Below, one piece after another: positions 37,522 to 46,550 of a stretch of DNA of 64,000 bases; the stretch's first letter is position 1, and each line of letters begins with the position of its first letter. The position numbers and the translations under genes are program-made. The notes below the pieces were generated by a model, which was not told the origin of the DNA, did no database searches, and saw only the letters and a program-made list of their open reading frames with translations. The DNA is taken from NCBI GenBank assembly GCA_018970025.1, contig JAGWXF010000002.1:143591-207590 (forward strand), in the 5' to 3' direction. The DNA is from Actinomycetales bacterium (GTDB taxonomy: Bacteria; Actinomycetota; Actinomycetes; S36-B12).

Positions 37522-38598
37522 TCAGCGACCGGCTGCCCAGGCAGCCGCGGTCTGGACGAGGCGCTCATTGGCCTCCGGCTCGCCGATGGTGATGCGCACG
37601 CCCTCGCCCTCGAAGGGGCGCACCGACAGGCCGGCCGTATCGCAGGCAGCCGCGAACGACATCGTCTCCTCGCCGAGTCGAAGCCACAGGAAGTTCGCCT
37701 CGGATGTCGCCGGATGCAGGCCGGCCGATCGCAGCCCGGCTTCCATCCGGGCACGCTCCGCCACGATCGCGTGCACGCGATCCATCAGCTCGCCCTCGTT
37801 CTCCAGGGACGCGACTGCGGCAACCTGCGCCATGGTCGAGACCCCGAAGGGAACCTGCACCTTGCGCATGGCGTCGGTGACCGGCCCGTGGGCGATGCAG
37901 AAGCCGACCCGCAGTCCGGCCAGGCCGTAGGCCTTGGAGAAGGTCCGCAGGACCGCCACGTTCTCGTGCTGCCGGTAGAAGTCCAGTCCATCGGGGACCT
38001 CAGCAGGGTCGACGAACTCCCGGTAGGCCTCGTCGATGACGATGAGGACGTCCGATGGCACCTGCTCGATGAGCGCAGCGATGGCCTCGCGGCCGACGGC
38101 CGTGCTGGTGGGGTTGTTCGGATTGCAGACCAGGATCAGCCGGGTGGAGTCGTCGACCGCCGCAGCCATCGCAGCGAGGTCATGGCGATCGTCGGCGTCG
38201 AGGGGCACCCGCTGCGCATTCGCCCCGGCGATCTGGGTCATGATCGGGTAGGCCTCGAAGGACCGCCACGCGAAGAGCACGCCGTCGCCGGGGCCGCCGG
38301 TGATCTGCACCAGCTGCTGCAGCATGCCCACGCTGCCGGTACCGACGCTCACGTGCTCGACGGGCACGTTGAATCGGGCCGAGATCGCCTCGAGCAGGCC
38401 CTGCGAGCCGTAGTCGGGGTACCGGTGCACCTCTCGCAGGGATGCCTCGATCGCGGCGATGACCGTGGGCAGCGGGTCGTGGTGGTTCTCATTGCTGGAC
38501 AGCTTGTACGAGGACAATCCCTCCACGATGGTGGCCTTCTGCCCTGCCTTATACGCGGGGATCCCATCGAGCGCAGCGCGAAGCCTTGGACGTGACAT
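37522..38598 (-). CDS. Histidinol-phosphate / aromatic aminotransferase family (PLP)
   Basis: 358 residues, fold-type I aminotransferase. LSSNENHHDPLP at the N-terminus, CNPNNPTSTA, VIDEAYREF and the PLP lysine in TFSKAYGLAGLRVGF are present. It could be HisC or the actinobacterial aromatic aminotransferase Pat. No other his gene is nearby, so a role in aromatic amino acid transamination is at least as likely. AAAGGA upstream supports the ATG at 38598. It is divergent from the PLP decarboxylase. Confidence 0.85.
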   Translation of the reverse strand: MSRPRLRAALDGIPAYKAGQKATIVEGLSSYKLSSNENHHDPLPTVIAAIEASLREVHRYPDYGSQGLLEAISARFNVPVEHVSVGTGSVGMLQQLVQITGGPGDGVLFAWRSFEAYPIMTQIAGANAQRVPLDADDRHDLAAMAAAVDDSTRLILVCNPNNPTSTAVGREAIAALIEQVPSDVLIVIDEAYREFVDPAEVPDGLDFYRQHENVAVLRTFSKAYGLAGLRVGFCIAHGPVTDAMRKVQVPFGVSTMAQVAAVASLENEGELMDRVHAIVAERARMEAGLRSAGLHPATSEANFLWLRLGEETMSFAAACDTAGLSVRPFEGEGVRITIGEPEANERLVQTAAAWAAGR

Positions 38599-38804
38599 GG
38601 CGACATCCTTTCAGCAGGCACGCGAGTGCTCGCTGACCTATCGAGGGGCAGGGTCAATGTCTGCCGGGACGGTGACCGAATGCCTGATCGGAGGTCGCTG
38701 AGGACGGACCCTAGGCTGGCTCCGCGACATGGACAGCTCGGACACTTCAGTCCCATCGTGAAGGACAACGAGTCGAAGACTCCCGACATCGGCCAGGAGG
38801 GCGG

Positions 38805-40166
38805 ATGACCGACCTCGCTGCCTGGCTGCCGCGCGCGGTCGAGGCCAACCTCCGCTGGATGGCCCCATTCGGGGCGTTTCAGCAGCACCCGTCCCTGGCG
38901 GTGGATGACGAGATCCTCGCCAGCGCCTTCAATCGGCTGGCCGAGCGGCTCACCGACAACTACCCCTTCGGTCATCCGCGCTACGTGGGCCAGATGCTCA
39001 AGCCGCCGCATCCGGCAGCGGTGCTGGGATACGTCAGCGCCATGCTCATCAACCCGAACAATCACGCCCTCGACGGCGGCCCGGCCACGGCGCAGATGGA
39101 GAAGGAGATCATGGCCCGGCTGGCCGGCATGTTCGGCATGGCCGAGCACCTCGGCCACCTCACCTCCAGCGGCACCATCGCCAACCTCGAGGCCCTGTGG
39201 GTCGCCAGGCAGTCGCATCCCGGCAAGGCCATCGCCTACAGCGCCGATGCGCACTACACCCACAGCCGAATGTGCCAGGTCATCGGCGTCGACGGCATTG
39301 CGATCGCCGCCGACGACGCGGGCCGGATGGACCTCGCCGACCTCGAGCGCCACCTGTCGACCGGCCGCATCGGCACGGTCGTCGCGACCCTGGGCACCAC
39401 CGGCCTCGGCGCCCTGGATCCTCTGCCCTCGATCGTCGCACTCGCGCGTGCGCACGGTACCCGGGTGCATGTCGATACCGCCTACGGCGGCTTCTTCGCC
39501 CTCATCGCGGACGACTCCGCCGACGGCGTCGCCCGGGCGCCCTTCGCCGCGCTTGCCGATGTCGACAGCATCGTCGTGGATCCGCATAAGCACGGCCTGC
39601 AGCCCTACGGCTGCGGTGCCGTCCTCTTCGCTGATCCGTCCGTGGGCCGCTTCTACGTCCACGACTCCCCCTACACGTACTTCTCCTCCGATGAGGTGCA
39701 CCTCGGCGAGATCTCACTGGAGTGCAGCCGGGCTGGCGCAGCGGCAGCGGCCCTGTGGTTGACCCTGGAGGTCATTCCGCTCACTGACGCCGGGCTGGGC
39801 CAGGTGCTCCGCGCCAATCGCCGGGGGGCCCTGGAGTGGGCTGGGCTGCTGGCAACATCCGATGACCTGGTCGCGTATCAGGCCCCCGAGCTGGACATCG
39901 TCACGTACTTCCCCGCGCGCGGGTCGATGAGCGATGTCGACCAGGCCAGCCAGGCCCTCTTCCATGCCGCCTCCGAACTGCCTCCTGCCGAGCAGATTCA
40001 CCTGGCGACCTATGCGGTGACCGCGGCCGCCCTTGCCGCGCGGGGCCACCGGATCACAGCGGATGCGACGACTGCCCGCATCATCCGCAGCACGGTGATG
40101 AAGCCGGAGAGCAGCACCTACATCGGCGATATCCACCGACGACTCGTGTCACTCAGCCGGCCCTAA
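38805..40166 (+). CDS. Group II PLP-dependent amino acid decarboxylase
   Basis: 453 residues, related to aromatic-L-amino-acid and glutamate decarboxylases. HLTSSGTIANLEAL (PLP phosphate binding), HVDTAYGGFFAL (Asp to the pyridine nitrogen) and the Schiff-base lysine in VDPHKHGLQPYGCG are intact. GGAGGG lies upstream of the ATG. The substrate is not evident; pairing with an aminotransferase suggests aromatic amino acids. It ends 105 bp before the convergent BKACE gene. Confidence 0.85.
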   Translation: MTDLAAWLPRAVEANLRWMAPFGAFQQHPSLAVDDEILASAFNRLAERLTDNYPFGHPRYVGQMLKPPHPAAVLGYVSAMLINPNNHALDGGPATAQMEKEIMARLAGMFGMAEHLGHLTSSGTIANLEALWVARQSHPGKAIAYSADAHYTHSRMCQVIGVDGIAIAADDAGRMDLADLERHLSTGRIGTVVATLGTTGLGALDPLPSIVALARAHGTRVHVDTAYGGFFALIADDSADGVARAPFAALADVDSIVVDPHKHGLQPYGCGAVLFADPSVGRFYVHDSPYTYFSSDEVHLGEISLECSRAGAAAAALWLTLEVIPLTDAGLGQVLRANRRGALEWAGLLATSDDLVAYQAPELDIVTYFPARGSMSDVDQASQALFHAASELPPAEQIHLATYAVTAAALAARGHRITADATTARIIRSTVMKPESSTYIGDIHRRLVSLSRP

Positions 40167-40271
40167 GGCGACCGTTTCCGTCCAATCGACCCGCCTGCCA
40201 CCCACCGTCACCTCGGCAGTCCTGCCAACGCCTGTGTAGTTCCCAAGGCGTGCCCGTTCTCCTCGTGCCCA

Positions 40272-41087
40272 TCAGCGCGCCGGCAGCTTGAGCAGGCGCT
40301 CGGCTTCCTCCACCGAGGCGATGGGCAGGTCGAGCGCACGGGCGAGGTCGGCCGCGCGCCTGACGAGCGGGGTGTTGCCCGGTGCGAGCTCGCCCTTGCG
40401 CAGGTTCAGGGTGTCCTCCATGCCGGCCCGCGCATTGCCGCCCAGGGCCAGGCCGATGCCGGTCAGCTGCAGGTTGGCCCGGCCGATGGCGATGATCTGC
40501 CAGACGCAGTCCTTGGGCAGTCGCTCCACCATCATGACCAGGTTCGCCGGCGTGGCCGCCGCACCGCCCACGACGCCGAGCACGATCGAGAACTGCAGCG
40601 GCTCGGCCAGCAGCCCCTCGTCGTAGAGCCGCATCACGGCATCGAGATGCCCGGTGTCATAGACCTCGAGCTCGGGCTTGACGTCGAGCTCGCGCATCCG
40701 GGCCGCCAGGCGCCGCACGCCGTCCGGGGGATTGCGGAACTCGCCCTTGCCGAAGCTCATCGTGCACGGGTTGAGCGTGGCCATCCGGGGCCGCAGCTCG
40801 ACCAGCTGCTCGCGATCCTCGAACGGCACCGACAGCCCCACACCGGTCGACAGCTGGATATGGATCGGGCACTTCTCCTCGATGAGGTCCATCGTGCGGC
40901 GCGCGATGCCGAGGTCTGCCGTGGGCAGGTCACGCTCATCGCGCAGGTGCAGATGGGCAACCGAGGCCCCTTCGAGGTAGGCCGCATAGACCGCATCGGC
41001 GATCTCATCCGGCTGCGTCGGCAGGTACTGGTTGTCGGACTTCATCGCGATTGGCCCGGTCGGGGCGACGGTGAGGACGACGCTCAT
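40272..41087 (-). CDS. Beta-keto acid cleavage enzyme (BKACE, formerly DUF849)
   Basis: 271 residues, a TIM barrel with the zinc motif HLHLRD (H45 and H47), STGVGLS, EVYDTGHLDAV and GLALGGNARAGMEDTL. The family condenses a beta-keto acid with acetyl-CoA and releases acetoacetate plus a new CoA ester. The ATG at 41087 (MSVVLTVAPTGP) is 2 nt after the cupin stop. Acetoacetate made here would be handled by the ScoAB pair at 44239-45637. The keto-acid substrate is unknown. Confidence 0.9.
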   Translation of the reverse strand: MSVVLTVAPTGPIAMKSDNQYLPTQPDEIADAVYAAYLEGASVAHLHLRDERDLPTADLGIARRTMDLIEEKCPIHIQLSTGVGLSVPFEDREQLVELRPRMATLNPCTMSFGKGEFRNPPDGVRRLAARMRELDVKPELEVYDTGHLDAVMRLYDEGLLAEPLQFSIVLGVVGGAAATPANLVMMVERLPKDCVWQIIAIGRANLQLTGIGLALGGNARAGMEDTLNLRKGELAPGNTPLVRRAADLARALDLPIASVEEAERLLKLPAR

Positions 41088-41089
41088 GG

Positions 41090-41428
41090 CTAGGCCTGCG
41101 GCTTCGCGATGCACACCAGCAGCGTGGCGTTTGCATCGCTGGCATTCACCAGCCGGCGATGCTCGCCAGCCACGAACCGCACCGAGTCATGGGTGCGCAG
41201 CACATGCGTGCCCTCGCATTCCAGGGTCAGCTCGCCGTCGAGGATGACGTACACCGTCTCCGCCATCACCTCGCCCGGGCCGGCACTGCTCCCGGGCGGG
41301 TACTGCGAGATCCCGACCCAGAATGCGTCCGACGGCCCGGCCTCGAGCCCCTGCATGCGCCGGGTGTCCACGTTGTCGTGCAGGGGTGCCTGGTACGGCA
41401 CCGCGTCGGCATGTCGCGTCAGGTGCAT
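41090..41428 (-). CDS. Small cupin-domain protein
   Basis: 112 residues, one cupin domain (AGPGEVMAETVYVILDGELT and VRFVAGEHRRLVNASD). The first cupin motif has Glu/Thr where classic metal histidines would be, so metal binding is uncertain. It lies 1-2 nt from both neighbours, between the cyclase and BKACE genes, and probably has an accessory or isomerase role in that pathway. Function not assigned. Confidence 0.75.
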   Translation of the reverse strand: MHLTRHADAVPYQAPLHDNVDTRRMQGLEAGPSDAFWVGISQYPPGSSAGPGEVMAETVYVILDGELTLECEGTHVLRTHDSVRFVAGEHRRLVNASDANATLLVCIAKPQA

Positions 41429-41429
41429 C

Positions 41430-42263
41430 TCAGTTGTTCCCGGTCTCGATGCGGTAGTTCCCGCTGGGGTCGGTGATGGCGACCAGGCGGACGATGCAGC
41501 CATCGCCGCCACGCCAGCGCCAGGGGAAGGCCGCGAAGGTCACCCGCTTGCCGGTCACCTTGTCGACGTCGCCGCCGACATTCTCGAAGCCGTAGATGCC
41601 GTGGGTGAGGATCTCCCGATGGCACGGCTCCCATAGCGCGAACTCATCGGCGACCTTCTTGCCGGTCTCCTCCTCGTACTCCTTGCATGCCCAGGGCAGC
41701 AGGCCACCGGCAGCCTCAGCCGGGCCATGCGGCCCGATGGCCGTGGCCAGCGGATGGTCCAGTGCCTGGGTGTCGGTGCCGACCGCCTTGACGCCCTTCG
41801 ACACGAACCACTCCCCGGCCTCCTTGTAGAAGCCTGGCGAGTAGGCGTAGTACTCCGCGCTGTCGGCGTACTTGTGATGCCAGCCGGTGTTGACGATGAC
41901 GATGTCGCCGGGGCGGACGGGCGTCTTCTCCGCTGCCTTCTCCAGGTGCTCGGGCATGATCTTCTCCCATTTGCCCATCGGCACGTCGAGCACGACGCCG
42001 GTGCCGAAGAAGGCGCTCAGCGGGATCTCGTCAAGCAGCGGGGTGCCCTCGACGACATGGCCGGGGGCATCGATGTGGGTGCCCGAGTGCATCACCGTGG
42101 TGATCTTCTGGGTGAGCACGCGGCTCTTGGCCATCCCGTGCAGCCGCTCGATCTTCACGTCCTCGAAGTAGGGCCAACACGGCTGGCCCAGGCCCCAGGA
42201 GTGGGACAGCTCGACGAACTCAAGCGATGCCTCGGCGTCGCCGCAGGGCCAGGTGTAGGTCAT
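41430..42263 (-). CDS. Cyclase family metal hydrolase (kynurenine formamidase-like fold)
   Basis: 277 residues. The metal motif HSGTHIDAPGH (H59, H63, D65) is that of the cyclase/KynB superfamily. It is longer than KynB and contains inserted segments (KWEKIMPEHLEKAAEKTPVR, YYAYSPGFYKEAG), like cyclases found in aromatic or amino acid degradation loci. The reaction is probably hydrolysis of an amide or lactone ring. Start at ATG 42263. Confidence 0.82.
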   Translation of the reverse strand: MTYTWPCGDAEASLEFVELSHSWGLGQPCWPYFEDVKIERLHGMAKSRVLTQKITTVMHSGTHIDAPGHVVEGTPLLDEIPLSAFFGTGVVLDVPMGKWEKIMPEHLEKAAEKTPVRPGDIVIVNTGWHHKYADSAEYYAYSPGFYKEAGEWFVSKGVKAVGTDTQALDHPLATAIGPHGPAEAAGGLLPWACKEYEEETGKKVADEFALWEPCHREILTHGIYGFENVGGDVDKVTGKRVTFAAFPWRWRGGDGCIVRLVAITDPSGNYRIETGNN

Positions 42264-42307
42264 GATGCGTTCCTTCCGTCGGTTGGTTCGGTTCGTGATT
42301 GCTCGGC

Positions 42308-43225
42308 TCAGCGGGACGCTGATCCGGACGACTCGGGCCTATCGAGCTGCTCGCGCACGTGGGCGGCAAGCCGGTCGCCGGCGGCCTGCCGTGACCCCGG
42401 CGGCCAGTCCAGGAACCCCCGGCCGGACTTCGCGCCGAGGTGCCCCGCCGCGATCAGCTCGCGCAGGTACGGGCTGGGATACGGGTCGGCATTGATGCTC
42501 GGGAGCACCTGCTCATGGATGGCGACGGTGAGGTCCAGGCCGACGTAGTCGGCGTTCTCGATCGGGCCCATCTCGCCGAGCCGGAGCCCGATGGTGTTGC
42601 GCACCACCAGGTCGACCGTGGCCGCATCGCACACCCCGGTGGCGACCAGGTCGATGGCCTCCCGCCAGAGGGCATGCTGCAGCCGGTTGCCGACGAAGCC
42701 GGGGACATCGCGCTCAACCCGCACCGGCAGCTTGCCGATGCGCTGCATGAAGCCATACGTCCGATCCATGACCTGATCACCGGTCGCGGCCCCGCGCACG
42801 ACCTCGACGATCGGGATGAGGTCGGGCGGATTCCAGAAGTGCGTGCCCACGCAGCGCTCCGGGTTGATGGCCTGCTCGGCAATGGCGCTGATCGGGATGA
42901 CCGATGAGTTGGACGCCAGGATCGCGACTGGATTCACCCGTGACATGGCCGCGAAGAGCTCCTGCTTCACCGGCAGGCTCTCCACCACGGCCTCGATGAC
43001 CAGGTCTGCACCGGAGACGGCGTCCTCGATGCCGGCAGCAGCCTCGATCACTCCACCCGGTGCCATCTGCCGGGCCTCGGCGAGGCCCGCCTGCAGCACC
43101 TGCGGATCGGTGTCGAGCAGTCGGACCGGAACGCCCGCCCGGGCGACCAGCCCCGCGATCCGCCGGCCCATCAGCCCGCCGCCGATCACGGCAACCATCG
43201 AGTCAGCGTCGAGGTCGCCTAGCAC
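42308..43225 (-). CDS. 3-hydroxyacyl-CoA dehydrogenase family protein (carnitine/3-hydroxy acid dehydrogenase-like)
   Basis: 305 residues. Rossmann motif VAVIGGGLMGRRIA, SNSSVIPISAIA, the catalytic histidine in VGTHFWNPPDLIPIVEVV and the C-terminal domain VERDVPGFVGNRLQHALWRE. It would oxidise a 3-hydroxy acid to the 3-keto acid that BKACE cleaves, the logic of carnitine breakdown. The GTG at 43225 overlaps the SDR stop; an ATG at 43198 (MVAVIGGG) is an alternative. Neither has a strong ribosome-binding site. Confidence 0.85.
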   Translation of the reverse strand: MLGDLDADSMVAVIGGGLMGRRIAGLVARAGVPVRLLDTDPQVLQAGLAEARQMAPGGVIEAAAGIEDAVSGADLVIEAVVESLPVKQELFAAMSRVNPVAILASNSSVIPISAIAEQAINPERCVGTHFWNPPDLIPIVEVVRGAATGDQVMDRTYGFMQRIGKLPVRVERDVPGFVGNRLQHALWREAIDLVATGVCDAATVDLVVRNTIGLRLGEMGPIENADYVGLDLTVAIHEQVLPSINADPYPSPYLRELIAAGHLGAKSGRGFLDWPPGSRQAAGDRLAAHVREQLDRPESSGSASR

Positions 43226-44040
43226 GAGGTGTAGCCACCGTCGAGGTAGAGCACCTGCCCGGTCATGAAGCTCGATGCATCGCTGAGCAGGTAGATCAGG
43301 GCACCGACGAAGTCCTCGGGCTCGGCGAAGCGCTTCAGCGGGATGCGCGCGAACATCGCCTCCCGGGTCGCCCGGCCCTTGTCATCGTCCGCATACATCC
43401 ATGCCGTGAGCTCGGAGCGGAAGACCGTCGGGGCCAGGACGTTCACCCGGACCTGCTGCGGCCCCCACTCGGCAGCCAGCGTCTTGCCCAGCAGGTCGAC
43501 CGCGGCCTTGGACGGGCAGTAGGCGGCGTAGCCAGCCGGGTGGCCGAGCTTGCCGCGCGTGGAGGAGACCAGCACGATCGATCCGCCTCGGCCCTGCTCC
43601 AGCAGGACTCGCCCGGCGGCCTGCGACATCAGCCAGGAGCCACGGACATTGGCGTCCATGACCTGCTCCCAGTCCTCCATCGGCATGTCGATCGTCGGCT
43701 TGACGATGTTCATGCCGGATGCGACGAGCATCCCGTCGAGCCCGCCGAAGGCGTCGACGGCGGCGGAGACGATGGCGGACGCCTCGTCGGGAGAGTCGGG
43801 CCGGATCGCCGCGACCACCGCATGCCCGGCGAGCTGGGGGCTGGCCGCAAGCTCCTCGAGCGCCTGGCGGTTCCCGCCGGCAAGGGTCAGGTTCGCGCCT
43901 GCGGCCCCCAGGCCAAGGGCGGCCTCCCGCCCCATCGCGCCGGATGCCCCAGTGATCACGATCGACTTGCCCGCGATGCGAAAGCGCGCCAGCGGGTCAT
44001 GGTGCGTGGCTGAACCAGCGGCGTCATCTCGTGCGCTCAT
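43219..44040 (-). CDS. Short-chain dehydrogenase/reductase
   Basis: 273 residues. TGASGAMGREAALG nucleotide loop, ASGMN in place of NAG, catalytic serine in VSSTRGKLG, tyrosine and lysine in AAYCPSKAAVD, and the C-terminal GQVLYLDGGYTSC. It oxidises or reduces a hydroxyl or keto group of a pathway intermediate. I choose the ATG at 44040; an in-frame TTG at 44076 is possible. It is the first gene of the leftward BKACE operon and divergent from scoA. Confidence 0.87.
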   Translation of the reverse strand: MSARDDAAGSATHHDPLARFRIAGKSIVITGASGAMGREAALGLGAAGANLTLAGGNRQALEELAASPQLAGHAVVAAIRPDSPDEASAIVSAAVDAFGGLDGMLVASGMNIVKPTIDMPMEDWEQVMDANVRGSWLMSQAAGRVLLEQGRGGSIVLVSSTRGKLGHPAGYAAYCPSKAAVDLLGKTLAAEWGPQQVRVNVLAPTVFRSELTAWMYADDDKGRATREAMFARIPLKRFAEPEDFVGALIYLLSDASSFMTGQVLYLDGGYTSC

Positions 44041-44081
44041 GGGCGGAAGGTACGACCGCCGCCCCATCGGCGTCAAGCAGT

Positions 44082-44100
44082 TCTCCCGTATTGCGGGAGA
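44082..44100. promoter_or_regulatory. Palindrome TCTCCCG-TATTG-CGGGAGA in the SDR/scoA divergent region
   Basis: Perfect 7-bp arms, 5-nt spacer, 42 nt upstream of the SDR ATG and about 140 nt upstream of scoA. The form suits a FadR/GntR- or IclR-type operator that controls both divergent operons. A related arrangement of TCTCCC and GGGAG arms occurs at 25225-25262. Confidence 0.55.
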
Positions 44101-44238
44101 TTTGTCCTGAAAGGTGGGAGTGAATCCCTCGGAATGCCCGCGCCCGGCAGCGATGTCTCCTATGCTTCGCGGGATTGCCCAGGGCCGACACCCGGCACCG
44201 GCCAGCGCCGGGCCGGTCTCACATGCGAGGTGGATGCG

Positions 44239-45003
44239 GTGGACAAGGTCGTCGCGAGCGCGGCGGTGGCTGTTTCGGACATCCCGCAGGGGGCGTCCCT
44301 CGCGGTCGGGGGGTTCGGGCTGTGCGGGATTCCCAGCGTGCTGATCGCGGCGCTCGCCGAGCGCGGGGTCGGCGACCTGCGGGTGGTGTCGAACAACTGC
44401 GGGGTGGACGAGTGGGGGCTAGGCCTGCTGCTGGGGGCGGGCCGAATCTCACGGGTGACGGCGTCGTACGTGGGTGAGAACCGGGAGTTCGAGCGGCAGT
44501 ACCTGTCGGGTGAGCTGGAGGTGGAGCTGATCCCGCAGGGCACCCTCGCGGAGCGGCTCCGGGCGGGCGGCGCCGGGATCCCGGCGTTCTACACCCCGGC
44601 CGGGGTCGGCACGCCGGTCGCGGACGGCGGAATGCCGCTGCGGTACGCGGCGGACGGGTCGGTCGCGGTGGCGTCGCAGCCCAAGCCGACCGCGGAGTTC
44701 GACGGCCGGCCGTTCGTGCTGGAGCGCGGCATCACCACGGACTTCGCGCTCGTGCGGGCCAGCCGCGGCGACCGGCACGGCAATCTGGTGTTCGACAAGT
44801 CGACCCGGAACTTCAACCCGCTGGCTGCGGCGGCCGGCCGGGTGACGATCGCGGAGGTGGAGGAGCTGGTCGAGCCGGGCGGCCTGGATCCCGACCAGGT
44901 GCACCTGCCCGGCGTGTTCGTGCAGCGGGTGGTGGCGCTGACGGCCGAGCAGGCCGCCGACAAGCGGATCGAGCGGCGGACCGTCCGCCGTCAGGAGGGA
45001 TGA
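44239..45003 (+). CDS. scoA: Succinyl-CoA:3-ketoacid CoA-transferase subunit A
   Basis: 254 residues. [12 protein letters not shown] then [48 protein letters not shown] and [13 protein letters not shown] match mycobacterial ScoA closely. I choose the GTG at 44239 because VDKVVA aligns with the family start and GAGG lies 8 nt upstream; the frame is open from 44134. It activates acetoacetate to acetoacetyl-CoA, complementing BKACE. Confidence 0.93.
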   Translation: MDKVVASAAVAVSDIPQGASLAVGGFGLCGIPSVLIAALAERGVGDLRVVSNNCGVDEWGLGLLLGAGRISRVTASYVGENREFERQYLSGELEVELIPQGTLAERLRAGGAGIPAFYTPAGVGTPVADGGMPLRYAADGSVAVASQPKPTAEFDGRPFVLERGITTDFALVRASRGDRHGNLVFDKSTRNFNPLAAAAGRVTIAEVEELVEPGGLDPDQVHLPGVFVQRVVALTAEQAADKRIERRTVRRQEG

Positions 45004-45004
45004 C

Positions 45005-45637
45005 ATGGCACTGAGCAGGGAGCAGCTCGCAGCCCGCGTCGGCCAGGAGCTGCGCGACGGGCAGTACGTCAACCTCGGCATCGGCCTGCCGACCCTGATC
45101 CCCAACCACCTGCCCGATGGAGTTCACGTCGTGCTGCAGTCCGAGAACGGGATCCTGGGCACCGGCCCCTACCCAGCCGACGATGAGGTCGACGCCGACC
45201 TGATCAATGCCGGCAAGGAGACCGTCACCATCGCCCCCGGCGCCGCGTTCTTCGACTCCGCCACCAGCTTCGCGATGATCCGCGGCGGCCACATCGACGT
45301 CGCCGTCCTCGGTGCCATGCAGGTCTCCGCCGGTGGCGACATCGCCAACTGGATGATCCCCGGCAAGATGGTCAAGGGCATGGGCGGCGCGATGGACCTG
45401 GTCCACGGCGCCAAGCGCGTCATCGTCATGATGGAGCATGTCGCCAAGGACGGCACCCACAAGATCGTCCGGCACTGCACCCTGCCCCTGACCGGCACCG
45501 GTGTCGTCGACCGCATCATCACCGACCTCGCCGTCATCGACATCGCCCCCGATGGCTTGCTCCTGGTCGAGACAGCTCCCGGCGTCACCGCCGATGAGGT
45601 CCAGGCCGCCACCGGCGCACCACTGCACCAGGCATAG
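45005..45637 (+). CDS. scoB: Succinyl-CoA:3-ketoacid CoA-transferase subunit B
   Basis: 210 residues with the catalytic glutamate in [27 protein letters not shown], and [19 protein letters not shown]. The ATG follows the scoA stop by 1 nt with GGAGGG overlapping the scoA end. It marks the right edge of the catabolic block; folD follows 34 bp beyond on the other strand. Confidence 0.94.
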   Translation: MALSREQLAARVGQELRDGQYVNLGIGLPTLIPNHLPDGVHVVLQSENGILGTGPYPADDEVDADLINAGKETVTIAPGAAFFDSATSFAMIRGGHIDVAVLGAMQVSAGGDIANWMIPGKMVKGMGGAMDLVHGAKRVIVMMEHVAKDGTHKIVRHCTLPLTGTGVVDRIITDLAVIDIAPDGLLLVETAPGVTADEVQAATGAPLHQA

Positions 45638-45671
45638 CCCACTGCCCCGATCGGGCACCGCTGCCGTGAAC

Positions 45672-46532
45672 CTACGCGTGGTCGCGCTCGGATGCCTCCG
45701 CCCGCTCGACCACATTGGCCAGCAGCATCGCGCGGGTCATCGGCCCGGTGCCGCCGGGCATGGGGGCGATGAACCCGGCCACCTCGGCGCAGCCAGGATG
45801 GATGTCGCCCACAAGGCCCGCATCGGTTCGCGTGATGCCGACGTCGACCAGCGCCGCGCCAGGCCTGACGAGGTCGGGGGTGACCAGGTGCGGGACTCCC
45901 GCTGCGGCGACGACGATATCCGCGCGGCGCAGGTGATCGGCCAGGTCGCGCGTGCCGGTATGGCACAGGGTGACGGTCGCGTTCTCGGTGCGCCGGGTCA
46001 GCAGCAGGCCGAGCGGGCGCCCGACCGTGACACCACGGCCGACCACGCAGACCTGCGCCCCGTCGATCGGCACGCCGTATGCCCGCAGCAGCTCGATGAT
46101 GCCGCGGGGAGTGCAGGGCAGCGGCGCATCGATGCCGAGCACGAGCCGGCCGAGGTTCATCGGGTGCAGGCCATCGGCATCCTTGCCCGGATCCATGATC
46201 TCCAGCACGCGACTGGCATCCAGGCCCCGCGGGAGCGGCAACTGCACGATGTAGCCGGTCACCCCGGGGTCGTCGTTCAGGCGGCGCACCTGCTGATCGA
46301 CCTCGGCCTGGGTCGCCGAGGCGGGCAGGTCGACGCGGATCGACGCGATACCGACCTCCTGGCAGTCGCGATGCTTGCCCGCAACGTAGGCGTGGCTGCC
46401 CGGATCGTCCCCGACCAGGACGGTGCCTAGGCCTGGGACGATGCCCTGCTGCCGGAGTGCCGTCACCCGAGCCGCCAGCCCGGCCCTCACCCTCGCCGCC
46501 GTTGCCTTGCCGTCCAGGATGGTCGCGGTCAT
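45672..46532 (-). CDS. folD: Bifunctional methylenetetrahydrofolate dehydrogenase/cyclohydrolase
   Basis: 286 residues. [20 protein letters not shown] holds the catalytic Tyr and Lys, QLPLPRGLD and [11 protein letters not shown] are family signatures, and [16 protein letters not shown] binds NADP. It supplies formyl-THF for PurN and PurH, encoded just upstream. The downstream DUF3017-mdh-icd genes normally adjacent are displaced by 26 kb. Confidence 0.96.
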   Translation of the reverse strand: MTATILDGKATAARVRAGLAARVTALRQQGIVPGLGTVLVGDDPGSHAYVAGKHRDCQEVGIASIRVDLPASATQAEVDQQVRRLNDDPGVTGYIVQLPLPRGLDASRVLEIMDPGKDADGLHPMNLGRLVLGIDAPLPCTPRGIIELLRAYGVPIDGAQVCVVGRGVTVGRPLGLLLTRRTENATVTLCHTGTRDLADHLRRADIVVAAAGVPHLVTPDLVRPGAALVDVGITRTDAGLVGDIHPGCAEVAGFIAPMPGGTGPMTRAMLLANVVERAEASERDHA

Positions 46533-46550
46533 GCGCTGATCCTCGCAGAG

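Noticed and set aside
43198..43225. Frameshift between the SDR and the 3-hydroxyacyl dehydrogenase
   Set aside because: The 7-nt overlap is a normal coupled-gene junction and both proteins are complete.
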